Part shown: one piece after another, positions 45,440 through 53,295 of the stretch
Numbering within the stretch: position 1 is the first letter of the stretch
How the letters are laid out: every line of letters starts with the position of its first letter
NCBI GenBank assembly: GCA_947493195.1
Contig: CANLQG010000001.1
Coordinates: 744,001-808,000 of the forward strand
Source of the DNA: an uncultured Sphingomonadaceae bacterium
GTDB taxonomy: Bacteria > Pseudomonadota > Alphaproteobacteria > Sphingomonadales > Sphingomonadaceae
DNA: 64,000 nucleotides
Direction: 5' to 3'
Notes under the pieces: model-generated
What the model saw: only the letters and a program-made list of their open reading frames with translations
What the model was told of the DNA's origin: nothing
Database searches by the model: none
Translations under genes and position numbers: made by a program

Positions 45440-45951
45440 TCCCCGGTCTTGCTGGGAAACCCGCTTTCAACGGGGGCAACGTCATCCCGGTCCACCGGCT
45501 CGCCGATCTTGTCGGGCGTCTGCCAGCCCAGCTCGCTCCAACTCAGTTCCCGGCCATCTTGGGCGCGAATCGAGATAGGCTGCACCGGTTGTCCATCGCG
45601 GCAATCGACCAGCACCAGGTTCGGGGTGATATCCTCGACATAGCGCTCTCCCCACTGCCGCAACGCCAGCATGGCGGGCAGCAGGCCAAGGCCCTTCTCG
45701 GTAAGGCGGTATTCGATCTTGCGCCGGTCTTCCTCGCACGGCGTCCTGGCGAGCACGCCGTTCTCTACCAGCTTCGTCAGCCTGCTGGAAAGGATGTTCC
45801 GGGCAATTCCGAGTTCCTGCGAGAACTCCTCGAAATGGCAGAGGCCGTTGAAGGCCGCGCGCAGGATAAGGAACGACCAGCGTTCCCCCATGACTTCAAG
45901 AGCATGCGGAAGGCCGCAACCCATCTCAGCTAACGGTTCTCTGATACCCAT
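45430..45951 (-). CDS. HxlR-family transcription regulator
   Basis: 173 aa. The winged-helix core has the HxlR hallmarks: CGLPHALEVMGERWSFLILRA, FEEFSQELGIARNILSSRL, and LVENGVLARTPCEEDRRKIEYRLTEKG. A C-terminal extension of about 60 residues follows. No redox Cys at the usual N-terminal position except in MGCGLP (two residues upstream of the helix), which is a candidate thiol switch. ATG at 45951. Divergent from the CC_3452-type gene, with an operator-like palindrome between. Confidence 0.9.
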   Translation of the reverse strand: MGIREPLAEMGCGLPHALEVMGERWSFLILRAAFNGLCHFEEFSQELGIARNILSSRLTKLVENGVLARTPCEEDRRKIEYRLTEKGLGLLPAMLALRQWGERYVEDITPNLVLVDCRDGQPVQPISIRAQDGRELSWSELGWQTPDKIGEPVDRDDVAPVESGFPSKTGDCR

Positions 45952-46031
45952 TCCAAATCCTGTGTCCCGTTCATGTCCTACAGGCAAACACGGGAAAGCC
46001 AAAAATATTTGCAAAAGGGTTGCAGCATGAA

Positions 46032-46050
46032 ACTTACATATATAGGTAGT
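46032..46050. promoter_or_regulatory. Imperfect palindrome, candidate HxlR operator
   Basis: ACTTACATATATAGGTAGT is an imperfect dyad (ACT..C and G..AGT arms about an AT-rich centre) in the gap between the HxlR gene and the CC_3452-type gene. HxlR regulators usually bind ACT/AGT-type dyads near their own promoter. Functional assignment is inference. Confidence 0.4.
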
Positions 46051-46098
46051 AATTCGAAACTGGTTGTCCCATGCAACCGACTGTCGAAAGGAAGTCCC

Positions 46099-46413
46099 GT
46101 GCCAAAGCGTTTGCCTCTGATCACCCTGACTGCCGCAGCTACGCTAGCTGCCGTGTTCGCACCTGCCGCCTTACAGGCGAACCCTACCGCTCCGTATTTC
46201 TCGGTAGAACTCTCGGAGCCCGCCGGAAAGAGCGAGGCGATCGCCGGCGGAGTGCTGTTCCGGTGTGAAGACAACATCTGCACCGCTCCGCGCAGCCGCG
46301 ACCGCGCCTTGCGGGTTTGCAGCGAATTGCGGCGCGAGGTCGGAACGATCGCCAGTTTCAGTGCTGGCGGCACGCTGCTGCCCGATGCGCAACTGGCGCG
46401 CTGTAACGGTTGA
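46099..46413 (+). CDS. CC_3452-family small secreted protein
   Basis: 104 aa from a GTG at 46099 preceded by AAAGGAAG. The signal peptide LPLITLTAAATLAAVFAPAA ends at about residue 28. The mature part is PYFSVELSEPAGKSEAIAGG, then FRCEDNICTAPRSRDRALRVCSELRREVG, ending in LARCNG. The four Cys are arranged as in the CC_3452 family of Alphaproteobacteria, whose function is unknown. A good terminator follows. Confidence 0.85.
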   Translation: MPKRLPLITLTAAATLAAVFAPAALQANPTAPYFSVELSEPAGKSEAIAGGVLFRCEDNICTAPRSRDRALRVCSELRREVGTIASFSAGGTLLPDAQLARCNG

Positions 46414-46455
46414 GAATGGATTATCCGCCCCTCTCTCCATCGGGGCGGTTACTGT

Positions 46456-46491
46456 AAGGGCCTCGACACGCAGGTGCCGGGGCCCTTTTTT
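46456..46491 (+). terminator. Terminator after the CC_3452-type gene
   Basis: AAGGGCC pairs with GGCCCTT, with an inner CAC GCAG GTG mini-hairpin, followed by TTTTTT. The end of the T-run abuts the stop of the convergent HAD gene. Confidence 0.75.
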
Positions 46492-47115
46492 CTAATCCAG
46501 CAGACCCCGCGCGGTGAGGTCCGCTTCCAGAGCGTCGGCATCGGCAAAGACGTGCCCGTGCCAGCCGCGCGCTTTTGCCGCCGCAATGTTCTCTGCCTTG
46601 TCGTCGATGAAGAACAGCTGCCCCGGCGGCAAACCAAAGCGATCTTCGGCAATGGCGTATATCGCGGGATCGGGCTTCGCCACCCTCTCGTGGCCGGAAA
46701 CCACGATATCGCGGAAGCCCTCCAGCGCGGGTTCGTTGGCGATGAACTCTGGCCAGAAGTCCGCGCCGAAGTTCGACAGGCCGAACAGCGGCACCCCACG
46801 CGCTTTCAGGCGGGCGATGATTGCGGGGACGCCGGGCACGTTTTCGGGGTAGGTTTCGGCAAAGCGCGTGGCGTAGGCCGTGATGAGGTCGGCATGGTCC
46901 GGATAGCTGGCGATCCGCTCCGGCACCATTTCAGCCAGCGGGCGACCTTCATCGTGCTGGTGGTGCCATTCTTCAGTAACGACGTTGGCAAGGAACCAGT
47001 CGAGCTGCGCCGGATCGTCTATCAGCTTTGCGAACAGGTAGCGAAAATTCCAGCGGATGATGACGCGGCCGATGTCGAACACCACCGCCGTGGGATTTGC
47101 ATGGATATCAGACAC
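46492..47115 (-). CDS. HAD-superfamily (YihX-like) hydrolase
   Basis: 207 aa. Motif I is VFDIGRVII, in which the usual second Asp is Gly, as in the YihX-like subgroup; motif II is GLSNFGAD, the catalytic Lys is in HERVAKPDP, and motif IV is FFIDDKAENI. The class IA cap is inserted after motif I. Probably a sugar-phosphate phosphatase. GTG start at 47115, lying 2 nt from the end of the rpmJ terminator, so its ribosome-binding site would fall inside the terminator stem. Confidence 0.88.
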   Translation of the reverse strand: MSDIHANPTAVVFDIGRVIIRWNFRYLFAKLIDDPAQLDWFLANVVTEEWHHQHDEGRPLAEMVPERIASYPDHADLITAYATRFAETYPENVPGVPAIIARLKARGVPLFGLSNFGADFWPEFIANEPALEGFRDIVVSGHERVAKPDPAIYAIAEDRFGLPPGQLFFIDDKAENIAAAKARGWHGHVFADADALEADLTARGLLD

Positions 47116-47117
47116 GC

Positions 47118-47145
47118 AAAAAGCCCCCGCGGTGACGGGGGCTTT
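47118..47145 (-). terminator. Intrinsic terminator after rpmJ
   Basis: On the minus strand: AAA GCCCCCG TCACCG CGGGGGC TTTTT, a 7-bp GC stem with flanking A and T runs that extend it. About 40 nt past the rpmJ stop and 2 nt before the HAD start. Confidence 0.85.
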
Positions 47146-47184
47146 GCAAAAGACCGGTGCCGTGCGACGACGGCACTGCTCGCA

Positions 47185-47310
47185 TCAGCCCTGGCGGGCC
47201 TTGAAGCGACGGTTGGTCTTGTTGATGACATAGGTGCGACCGCGACGGCGAATCACGCGGCAATCGCGATGGCGGTTCTTCAGCGACTTGAGGCTGTTGC
47301 GGATCTTCAT
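47185..47310 (-). CDS. rpmJ: 50S ribosomal protein L36, zinc-independent form
   Basis: 41 aa, beginning [19 protein letters not shown] and ending [12 protein letters not shown]. Only one Cys is present, so the CxxC...C...H zinc ribbon of the C+ form is missing. This is the YkgO-like C- type, which in several bacteria replaces the zinc form under zinc limitation; in many alphaproteobacteria it is the only copy. Confidence 0.95.
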   Translation of the reverse strand: MKIRNSLKSLKNRHRDCRVIRRRGRTYVINKTNRRFKARQG

Positions 47311-47504
47311 TGGTCTGTTCCCGAAAAATAATCGGCACCGGAGATAGTCCCCGATGCCGTCAATTCAATGCTTGGCACTTAGGCGCGCGGATAAGCCTGA
47401 AGCTGCAGCAAGTCAACCGCTTCCCACACCCAAGGTCTCAGCGGTGCGATGCGAAATTGCCATGCTTGAAGGCACCTTTTGGCGGGCGTAAGCGTTGTAC
47501 TGTC

Positions 47505-48098
47505 ATGAAAAAGCCCGCCCTGACCCTGATCGCCGCTTCCGCCCTGTTGGGCGGCTGCGCCACGCCTGCCTACGTCTCCCCTGTCGAAGTGACCCGCTTC
47601 GTGGGTGATGCGCCCACCTTCCTGGCCCAGGGTACGATCCAGATCAGCCCCGCATCGGGCCTCGATTCGGGTTCTATCGAGTACGGCCTTTACGAAGATG
47701 CCGTGCGCCAAGAACTGGAAAGCCTGGGTTACCGCGTCGTCGTGGTGAACGGCGCGCAGGTTGCACAGGTCGCTCTCGATCAATACGTGGTGGAAGAAGG
47801 TCGTCGCCGTGGCCCCGTCGACGTAGGCGTTGGCGGATCGACTGGCACATACGGCTCCGGCGTGGGGCTTGGCATCGGCTTCAACCTTGGCGGGCAACCG
47901 GCAGAGCGTGTGTCTCGCGAACTGTCGGTATCGATCCGCGAGGCGGGCGGGACCACCAATCTTTGGGAAGGCCGCGCTGCGATGGTGGCCACCACCAACA
48001 GCGACTATGCGGCAGACGCCGCTGCCGCACCGCGCATGGCCGAAGCGCTGTTCGCGGGCTTTCCCGGAAACTCGGGCGAAACAATCGAGGTAGAATGA
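47505..48098 (+). CDS. DUF4136-type lipoprotein, second paralog
   Basis: 197 aa. Lipobox LLGGC at about residue 18 after [13 protein letters not shown]. The body shows DLSRF-like [33 protein letters not shown], a Gly-rich middle and the ending [15 protein letters not shown]. It shares the FPGNSGET end with the protein at 14233. The stop overlaps the start of the M14 gene (ATGA), so they are coupled. No close Shine-Dalgarno is seen, but the lipoprotein signal fixes the ATG. Confidence 0.88.
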   Translation: MKKPALTLIAASALLGGCATPAYVSPVEVTRFVGDAPTFLAQGTIQISPASGLDSGSIEYGLYEDAVRQELESLGYRVVVVNGAQVAQVALDQYVVEEGRRRGPVDVGVGGSTGTYGSGVGLGIGFNLGGQPAERVSRELSVSIREAGGTTNLWEGRAAMVATTNSDYAADAAAAPRMAEALFAGFPGNSGETIEVE

Positions 48099-49234
48099 CC
48101 CAAACCGATATCGTTATCGACGCCGCTTTCGACAGCGGCAACATCGAAGTCCTGTCCATCGACGGGGCGAAAGCGCACCTGCGCATTCCCAATGACCGCA
48201 ATAGCGAGTTTGCGCAGTGGTTTCACTTCCGCGTTTCCGGCGCGGCGGGCAGGGAACTGGAACTGACGATCGACCGGCTGGCCGACAGTGCCTATCCCGA
48301 AGGCTGGCCCGGCTATCACGCCTGTGTCTCCGAAGACCGCAGCTTCTGGGGCCGTGCCGAAAGCTCCTACAACAAGACCGCCGGCAACGGCACCCTCACC
48401 ATCCGCTATACGCCCGCATCCGACATGGCGTGGTTCGCCTATTTTGCGCCCTACTCGATCGAACGGCACAACGATCTCGTGGCAGAAGCTGCCAGCATGC
48501 CCGGGGTCGACTATCGCCGCCTGGGCGAGACGCTGGACGGGCGCAGCGTCGATTGCCTCGAAATGGGCGAAGGCGAGACCCAGGTGTGGCTCTACGCTCG
48601 CCAGCATCCCGGCGAATCGATGGCCGAATGGTGGATGGAAGGCGCGCTGGAAGTGCTGACCGACCCGGCCGACCCGGTCGGCCGCGTGCTGCGCAAGAAG
48701 TGTCGCCTCCACGTGGTGCCCAACTGCAACCCGGACGGTTCATTCCGCGGCCACCTGCGCACCAATGCCAACGGGGTCAATCTCAACCGCGAATGGGCCG
48801 ATCCCAGCGCTGAACGTTCGCCCGAAGTGCTCGCAATTCGCAATGCGATGGACGAAAGCGGCGTGGACTTTGCCATGGACGTTCATGGGGATGAAGCGAT
48901 TGCCGCAGTCTTCCTCGCCGGTTTCGAAGGTATCCCGTCATGGTCTGATGAGCAGGGTGAGCGCATGTATCGCTACCAGCGCATCCTCGCGCGGCGTACG
49001 CCCGATTTCCAGACCGCTAAAGGCTATCCCAAGTCCGCTCCGGGCAAGGCGAACCTGACGATCAGCACCAACCAGGTCGCAGAACGGTTCGGTGCCTGCG
49101 CGATGACGCTGGAAATGCCGTTCAAGGACAACGACGACTGGCCCGATCCGGACCAGGGATGGAGCCCGGAACGCTGCAAGCTGCTGGCGCGCGAATGCCT
49201 GGCCGCGCTGGTCGAATGGCTGGACGTCAACTGA
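48095..49234 (+). CDS. M14-family carboxypeptidase (cytosolic CCP-like)
   Basis: 379 aa without a signal peptide. An N-terminal beta domain (residues 1-130, with [14 protein letters not shown] and [11 protein letters not shown]) is followed by the zinc carboxypeptidase domain: the HPGE zinc motif [21 protein letters not shown] and [11 protein letters not shown] for substrate binding, the third ligand in [14 protein letters not shown], and the catalytic Glu in TLEMPF. The layout equals bacterial relatives of cytosolic carboxypeptidases. ATGA junction with the DUF4136 gene. Confidence 0.92.
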   Translation: MTQTDIVIDAAFDSGNIEVLSIDGAKAHLRIPNDRNSEFAQWFHFRVSGAAGRELELTIDRLADSAYPEGWPGYHACVSEDRSFWGRAESSYNKTAGNGTLTIRYTPASDMAWFAYFAPYSIERHNDLVAEAASMPGVDYRRLGETLDGRSVDCLEMGEGETQVWLYARQHPGESMAEWWMEGALEVLTDPADPVGRVLRKKCRLHVVPNCNPDGSFRGHLRTNANGVNLNREWADPSAERSPEVLAIRNAMDESGVDFAMDVHGDEAIAAVFLAGFEGIPSWSDEQGERMYRYQRILARRTPDFQTAKGYPKSAPGKANLTISTNQVAERFGACAMTLEMPFKDNDDWPDPDQGWSPERCKLLARECLAALVEWLDVN

Positions 49235-49323
49235 GGCGCAGAGCAGCGACTGCCTGAGAAAAGCGGAACATTCCCGTGCATGGATGGTCGGTTTGATGAC
49301 CATTCGTGCCACAGGGGGAAACC

Positions 49324-50307
49324 ATGCGCCGCTTTCTTGCGATCGCTCTTGTCATTCTTGCCGCGGCCGCTTTCACCGCGACCCTGATATCGCTTCTGCC
49401 CACCGATTTCTGGTTCGTCCGGATCGTCGACCTGGTGAGGGAGCCATTCGCCTATGCCGCGGTGTTGCTTGGCATCATTGCGCTGGTGGTGAACGGCAAG
49501 GGTCGCTGGTTGGCCGTCGCCCTGTTCGGGCTCGGCGCGCTCATCCATACCTGGCGCATCTGGCCCTATTCCAATTTTGCCGCAGAGGAGATCGATCGCA
49601 TAAGTGCGGCCGATGCCGAGGTGGCCGAGTGCTTCACCGCGCTTTCGGTCAACGTCAAGGTGAAGAACACCGGCTACGCGCAGGTGACAGCGCAGATCGA
49701 GGAAGTTTCTCCCGACCTGCTCTTGCTGATGGAAACGGACGAAAACTGGGTCAATGAACTGCAGGGAGTCCTTACAGATTACCCCTATACGCTTGCCGAT
49801 CCGCAGCCGCACGCATTCGGCATGGTCTTCGCCAGTCGCCTGCCCGTGGCCGATGCCCGCCTGGTAGAGAATACCCATCGCGACACGCCCACGCTTTATG
49901 CCACGATAGACCTTCCCAACGGACAGGATTTCGAATTCATCGGCTTGCATCCCAAGCCTCCGCTTCCCGGCTGGAACACGCAGGAACGCGATCGCAATAT
50001 CGTGCGCACCGGAGCCGAAACGCCGGGCAACAACAGCGATGCGCTGGTGATGGGGGATTTCAACGATGTGCCGTGGTCGCGCACCACCACCCGCTTTCGC
50101 GAGGCAGGTGACTGGCGCGATCCCCGCATCGGAAGGGGCACTTTCCCCACTTTCCCTGCCAGTCTGACCCTGCTGGGCTGGCCGCTCGACCAGATCATGG
50201 TGCGCGGAGACCTGGACCTGCGCGACTTTACCGTCATGCCGAACAATGGCTCCGATCATCGCGCCATCCGCGCGATATTGTGTCAGAGCGCAATGGCGAA
50301 TCCGTAG
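49324..50307 (+). CDS. Membrane-anchored endonuclease/exonuclease/phosphatase-family protein
   Basis: 327 aa. Three N-terminal membrane helices (about 5-25, 38-58, 62-80) precede an EEP domain: SVNVKVKN, PDLLLLMETDENW with the metal Glu, FIGLHPKPP, DALVMGDFNDVPWS and NNGSDHRAI, which together give the catalytic His/Asp/Asn set. It is probably a periplasm-facing phosphodiesterase; the substrate is not known. ATG after AGGGGGAAACC. Confidence 0.9.
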   Translation: MRRFLAIALVILAAAAFTATLISLLPTDFWFVRIVDLVREPFAYAAVLLGIIALVVNGKGRWLAVALFGLGALIHTWRIWPYSNFAAEEIDRISAADAEVAECFTALSVNVKVKNTGYAQVTAQIEEVSPDLLLLMETDENWVNELQGVLTDYPYTLADPQPHAFGMVFASRLPVADARLVENTHRDTPTLYATIDLPNGQDFEFIGLHPKPPLPGWNTQERDRNIVRTGAETPGNNSDALVMGDFNDVPWSRTTTRFREAGDWRDPRIGRGTFPTFPASLTLLGWPLDQIMVRGDLDLRDFTVMPNNGSDHRAIRAILCQSAMANP

Positions 50308-50323
50308 TCCGGGACAGGATGCT

Positions 50324-50986
50324 TCAGGGCTGCACCACGACCCAGCGCAGCGCCGTGTCTCCCGATTCGCCGCGCAGGTAACTGGTAGCGCTCCACAGCG
50401 TCCATGGCCGTCCGGCGTAGTCTGGTTCCACGAAATCGCGATCCAGCCACAGGTTGCGCTCGATCCTCACGGCAACTCCGTGTTCGGCTTCGAATTCCGG
50501 GCTGATCTTCAGCACCACGGGCTGGCCGACGTGCCCTTCGACCTGGTTAATGAAGGTCGTCAGTTCGCTTGCCAGACCCGCCTCGACGATGGGATCACCG
50601 CACTCGCCGGCCAGCTTCGCCAGATTGATGGCAGGCGGCAGCATTTCGGGATCGCGCGGCACGATGGTAAGGAAATTTGCAGCCTGCCGCTCGGCAGCAA
50701 CACAGGGATCGTAGGCGTGCACCACGCCGTGCGGAAGCTGGGCATCACGCGCGGCGGCAAGATTGCGCGGAAACAGCTCGTCACGCCCGCGCGCACCGTG
50801 GCTCGCCTCCAGGTAGACGAAGTCCGCTCCGACGGCGCGCAGGGCGTTGAAATCCACCGCGCCGTCCTCCGCACCCACGAGGGCGCCCTGCGTCGGATAC
50901 TCGGACCGCGAGGGCTGCCAGTCCGACGCGCGGAACCACAGCACCACCGCCAGCCCGATCAGGGCCACCAGCAGCAGCACTTCCAC
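50324..50986 (-). CDS. GH25-like membrane-anchored lysozyme
   Basis: 220 aa from a GTG at 50986. One N-terminal helix (LLLVALIGLAVVLWF) is followed by a GH25-like domain: GVDFNALRAVGADFVYLEAS and FPRNLAAARDAQLPHGVVHAY. Real N-terminus may lie further up: the frame is open to 51037 and encodes GRTIGKKKKSVLRFW before the helix, a normal cytoplasmic anchor, but with only a CTG or similar rare start. Catalytic Asp/Glu pair not confirmed by eye. Confidence 0.8.
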   Translation of the reverse strand: MEVLLLVALIGLAVVLWFRASDWQPSRSEYPTQGALVGAEDGAVDFNALRAVGADFVYLEASHGARGRDELFPRNLAAARDAQLPHGVVHAYDPCVAAERQAANFLTIVPRDPEMLPPAINLAKLAGECGDPIVEAGLASELTTFINQVEGHVGQPVVLKISPEFEAEHGVAVRIERNLWLDRDFVEPDYAGRPWTLWSATSYLRGESGDTALRWVVVQP

Positions 50987-51065
50987 CCAGAAGCGCAGGA
51001 CAGATTTCTTCTTCTTGCCGATGGTGCGACCCAGTAATCAGAATTGCGATGAGGTGTAAGCCCGT

Positions 51066-51557
51066 TCAGGCCTTGATATGCAGCACGCAGATGAGCGTGA
51101 AGAGGCGGCGCGCGGTTTCGAAATCGGTTTCCACCTTGCCCTCCAGCGCGTCCAGCAGGTGCCGCGTTCCGCGATCGTGGATGCCGCGCCGGGCCATGTC
51201 GATCGTCTCGATTTCCTGCGCGGACGCGCGGCGCAACGCCTTGTAGTAGCTGTCGCAGATAGCGAAATAATCGCGGATCGCGCGGCGCATGCGCGCCATG
51301 CCGAGGCCAATCGTGCCAGCGGCGGTCCCGGCGGTATCGGTGAGGTGCCAGGCCAGCATTCCTTCCACCACTTCGAGATGGACTTTCCAGGGCCCCTCGT
51401 GCCCCTGGTCAGTCGCGCGGATGGGGCGGAAGAAGTTGTCCTCCACCAGGTCACGCAGGGCTACCTCGCGCTCTTTCTCGATATCCTCGCTGCGCGCGAT
51501 CACGGTCGCCTCGTCGAGCGTTATGGTATCGATACGGTTGGCGTTATCCTGTTCCAT
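51066..51557 (-). CDS. UPF0262 family protein
   Basis: 163 aa. The family-typical segments are ALRDLVEDNFFRPI, HLEVVEGMLAWHLTDTAGT, RMRRAIRDYFAICDSYYKAL and the ending FETARRLFTLICVLHIK. Restricted to Alphaproteobacteria, function unknown. It is divergent from dnaB across 150 bp. Confidence 0.93.
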   Translation of the reverse strand: MEQDNANRIDTITLDEATVIARSEDIEKEREVALRDLVEDNFFRPIRATDQGHEGPWKVHLEVVEGMLAWHLTDTAGTAAGTIGLGMARMRRAIRDYFAICDSYYKALRRASAQEIETIDMARRGIHDRGTRHLLDALEGKVETDFETARRLFTLICVLHIKA

Positions 51558-51706
51558 GTGCGGTGCTCTCCTGCCCCAGCGAGGGCGCGCGTTCAATCGC
51601 CAATCACCCAACGGCGAAATTTCTCCCCGCTATCCACAGGCGCGGGCGGAAAACTTTCGCCGTGTCAATCTTGCGGCAAACATTTCTGCGGCGCATCAGG
51701 CTGCGC

Positions 51707-53227
51707 ATGCCCGATGAAGACCTGCTGATCCGCACCACCACCGGTGATTCCCATTCCGCCCCGCAAGGCCGCACCCTGCCCGCCAACCTCGAGGCGGAAG
51801 CTGCCTTCCTGGGCGCGGTGCTGATCGACAACCGGGTGCTGGAGGAACTGCCTGTAGAGTTGCGCCCCGGCCATTTCTTCGCGCCCATCCACGGCCGCAT
51901 CTTCGATCGGATCGTGACGCTGGTAGACCGCCAGATGGTGGTGACCCCGGTCACGCTGAAGCCCTATTTCGACGGTGACGAAGCGCTGTCGGAACTGGGC
52001 GGCACGGCGTACCTGGCGCAGCTGACCGCCGACGGTCAGGGCCTGCTTGCGCCGCGCGAACTGGCGCAGCAGATCTACGATCTTGCCTTGCTGCGTGAAC
52101 TGGTAAGCGTGGGGCGCGAACTGGTGGAAGGCGCGCTCGACACGTCAGAGGAAGTCGAACCCCAGCGCCAGATCGAACACGCGGAAAAGCGTCTGTTCGA
52201 AGTGGCAGACGGCGCCACCAGCGAGAAAGCGGGGACCAGTTTCCGCAGCGCCTCGATGGAGGCGATCAAGCTGGTCGAGGCGGCGATGAATTCCGGCGGC
52301 AAGCTGTCGGGCAAGACCACCGGTCTTGCCACCATCGACAACAAGACCGCCGGCCTGCACAATTCCGACCTCGTAATCCTCGCCGGGCGTCCTGGCATGG
52401 GCAAGTCGTCGCTGGCGATGAACATCGCCTTCAACTGCGCGGAAGAGCACCTGCGCTACCTGCGCGATGGCGGCCCGCACAACTACGGCGCGCCCGCTGC
52501 CTTCTTCAGCCTGGAAATGAGCGCCGACCAGCTCGCCACGCGTATCCTTGCCGAGCAGGCGGAGATTTCCTCCGAGGCGCTGCGTTCGGGTAACCTGAAG
52601 CGCGACGAGTTTCAGAAGCTGTCCTACGCCGCGCAGAAGCTGGCTGAACTGCCGCTCTATATCGACGATACGCCCGCGCTTTCGATTTCTGCCCTGCGCA
52701 CCCGCGCCCGGCGGCTGAAGCGGCGGCACGACATCGGCCTGATCGTAGTCGACTACCTGCAACTGCTGCAAGGTTCCGGCCGAGCCAGCGACAACCGCGT
52801 GAACGAGATTTCCGAAATCAGCCGCGGCCTGAAGACGCTCGCCAAGGAACTGCAGGTCCCGGTGATTGCGCTTTCCCAGCTGAGCCGTGCGGTGGAACAG
52901 CGCGAGGACAAGCGGCCGATGCTGTCCGACCTGCGCGAATCCGGCTCCATCGAGCAGGACGCCGACATGGTCTGGTTCATTTTCCGCGCCGACTATTATC
53001 ACGAGGCCCTGCGTCCCGAGATGCCCAGCGAAACCAGTTCCGAAGGCGACAAGGAGAAGTACCGGGTGTGGGAAGACCGCTACCTGGAACTGCGCAACAA
53101 GGCGACGCTGATCGTCGCCAAGCAGCGCCACGGCTCCACCGGCAACGTCCCGCTGCTGTTCCAGGCCGAATTTACCAAGTTCACGTCGCCCAGCATGAAG
53201 GACTATTCTGACTTCGGTTACGAATAG
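51707..53227 (+). CDS. dnaB: Replicative DNA helicase DnaB
   Basis: 506 aa. The N-terminal domain (LPANLEAEAAFLGAVLIDNRVLE, residues about 20-120) is followed by the RecA-like ATPase: Walker A in LAGRPGMGKSSLAMN, Walker B in LIVVDYLQLLQGS, the arginine finger in LSQLSRAVEQREDKRP and the SGSIEQDADMVWF segment. It unwinds DNA ahead of the fork. ATG at 51707; more upstream in-frame starts add unrelated residues. Confidence 0.97.
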   Translation: MPDEDLLIRTTTGDSHSAPQGRTLPANLEAEAAFLGAVLIDNRVLEELPVELRPGHFFAPIHGRIFDRIVTLVDRQMVVTPVTLKPYFDGDEALSELGGTAYLAQLTADGQGLLAPRELAQQIYDLALLRELVSVGRELVEGALDTSEEVEPQRQIEHAEKRLFEVADGATSEKAGTSFRSASMEAIKLVEAAMNSGGKLSGKTTGLATIDNKTAGLHNSDLVILAGRPGMGKSSLAMNIAFNCAEEHLRYLRDGGPHNYGAPAAFFSLEMSADQLATRILAEQAEISSEALRSGNLKRDEFQKLSYAAQKLAELPLYIDDTPALSISALRTRARRLKRRHDIGLIVVDYLQLLQGSGRASDNRVNEISEISRGLKTLAKELQVPVIALSQLSRAVEQREDKRPMLSDLRESGSIEQDADMVWFIFRADYYHEALRPEMPSETSSEGDKEKYRVWEDRYLELRNKATLIVAKQRHGSTGNVPLLFQAEFTKFTSPSMKDYSDFGYE

Positions 53228-53295
53228 TCCGGTGCATTGACCTGCCGCAGGCGATTGTTCACATCGCTTGCGAAACAAGTTTCAAGGGGAACCTC

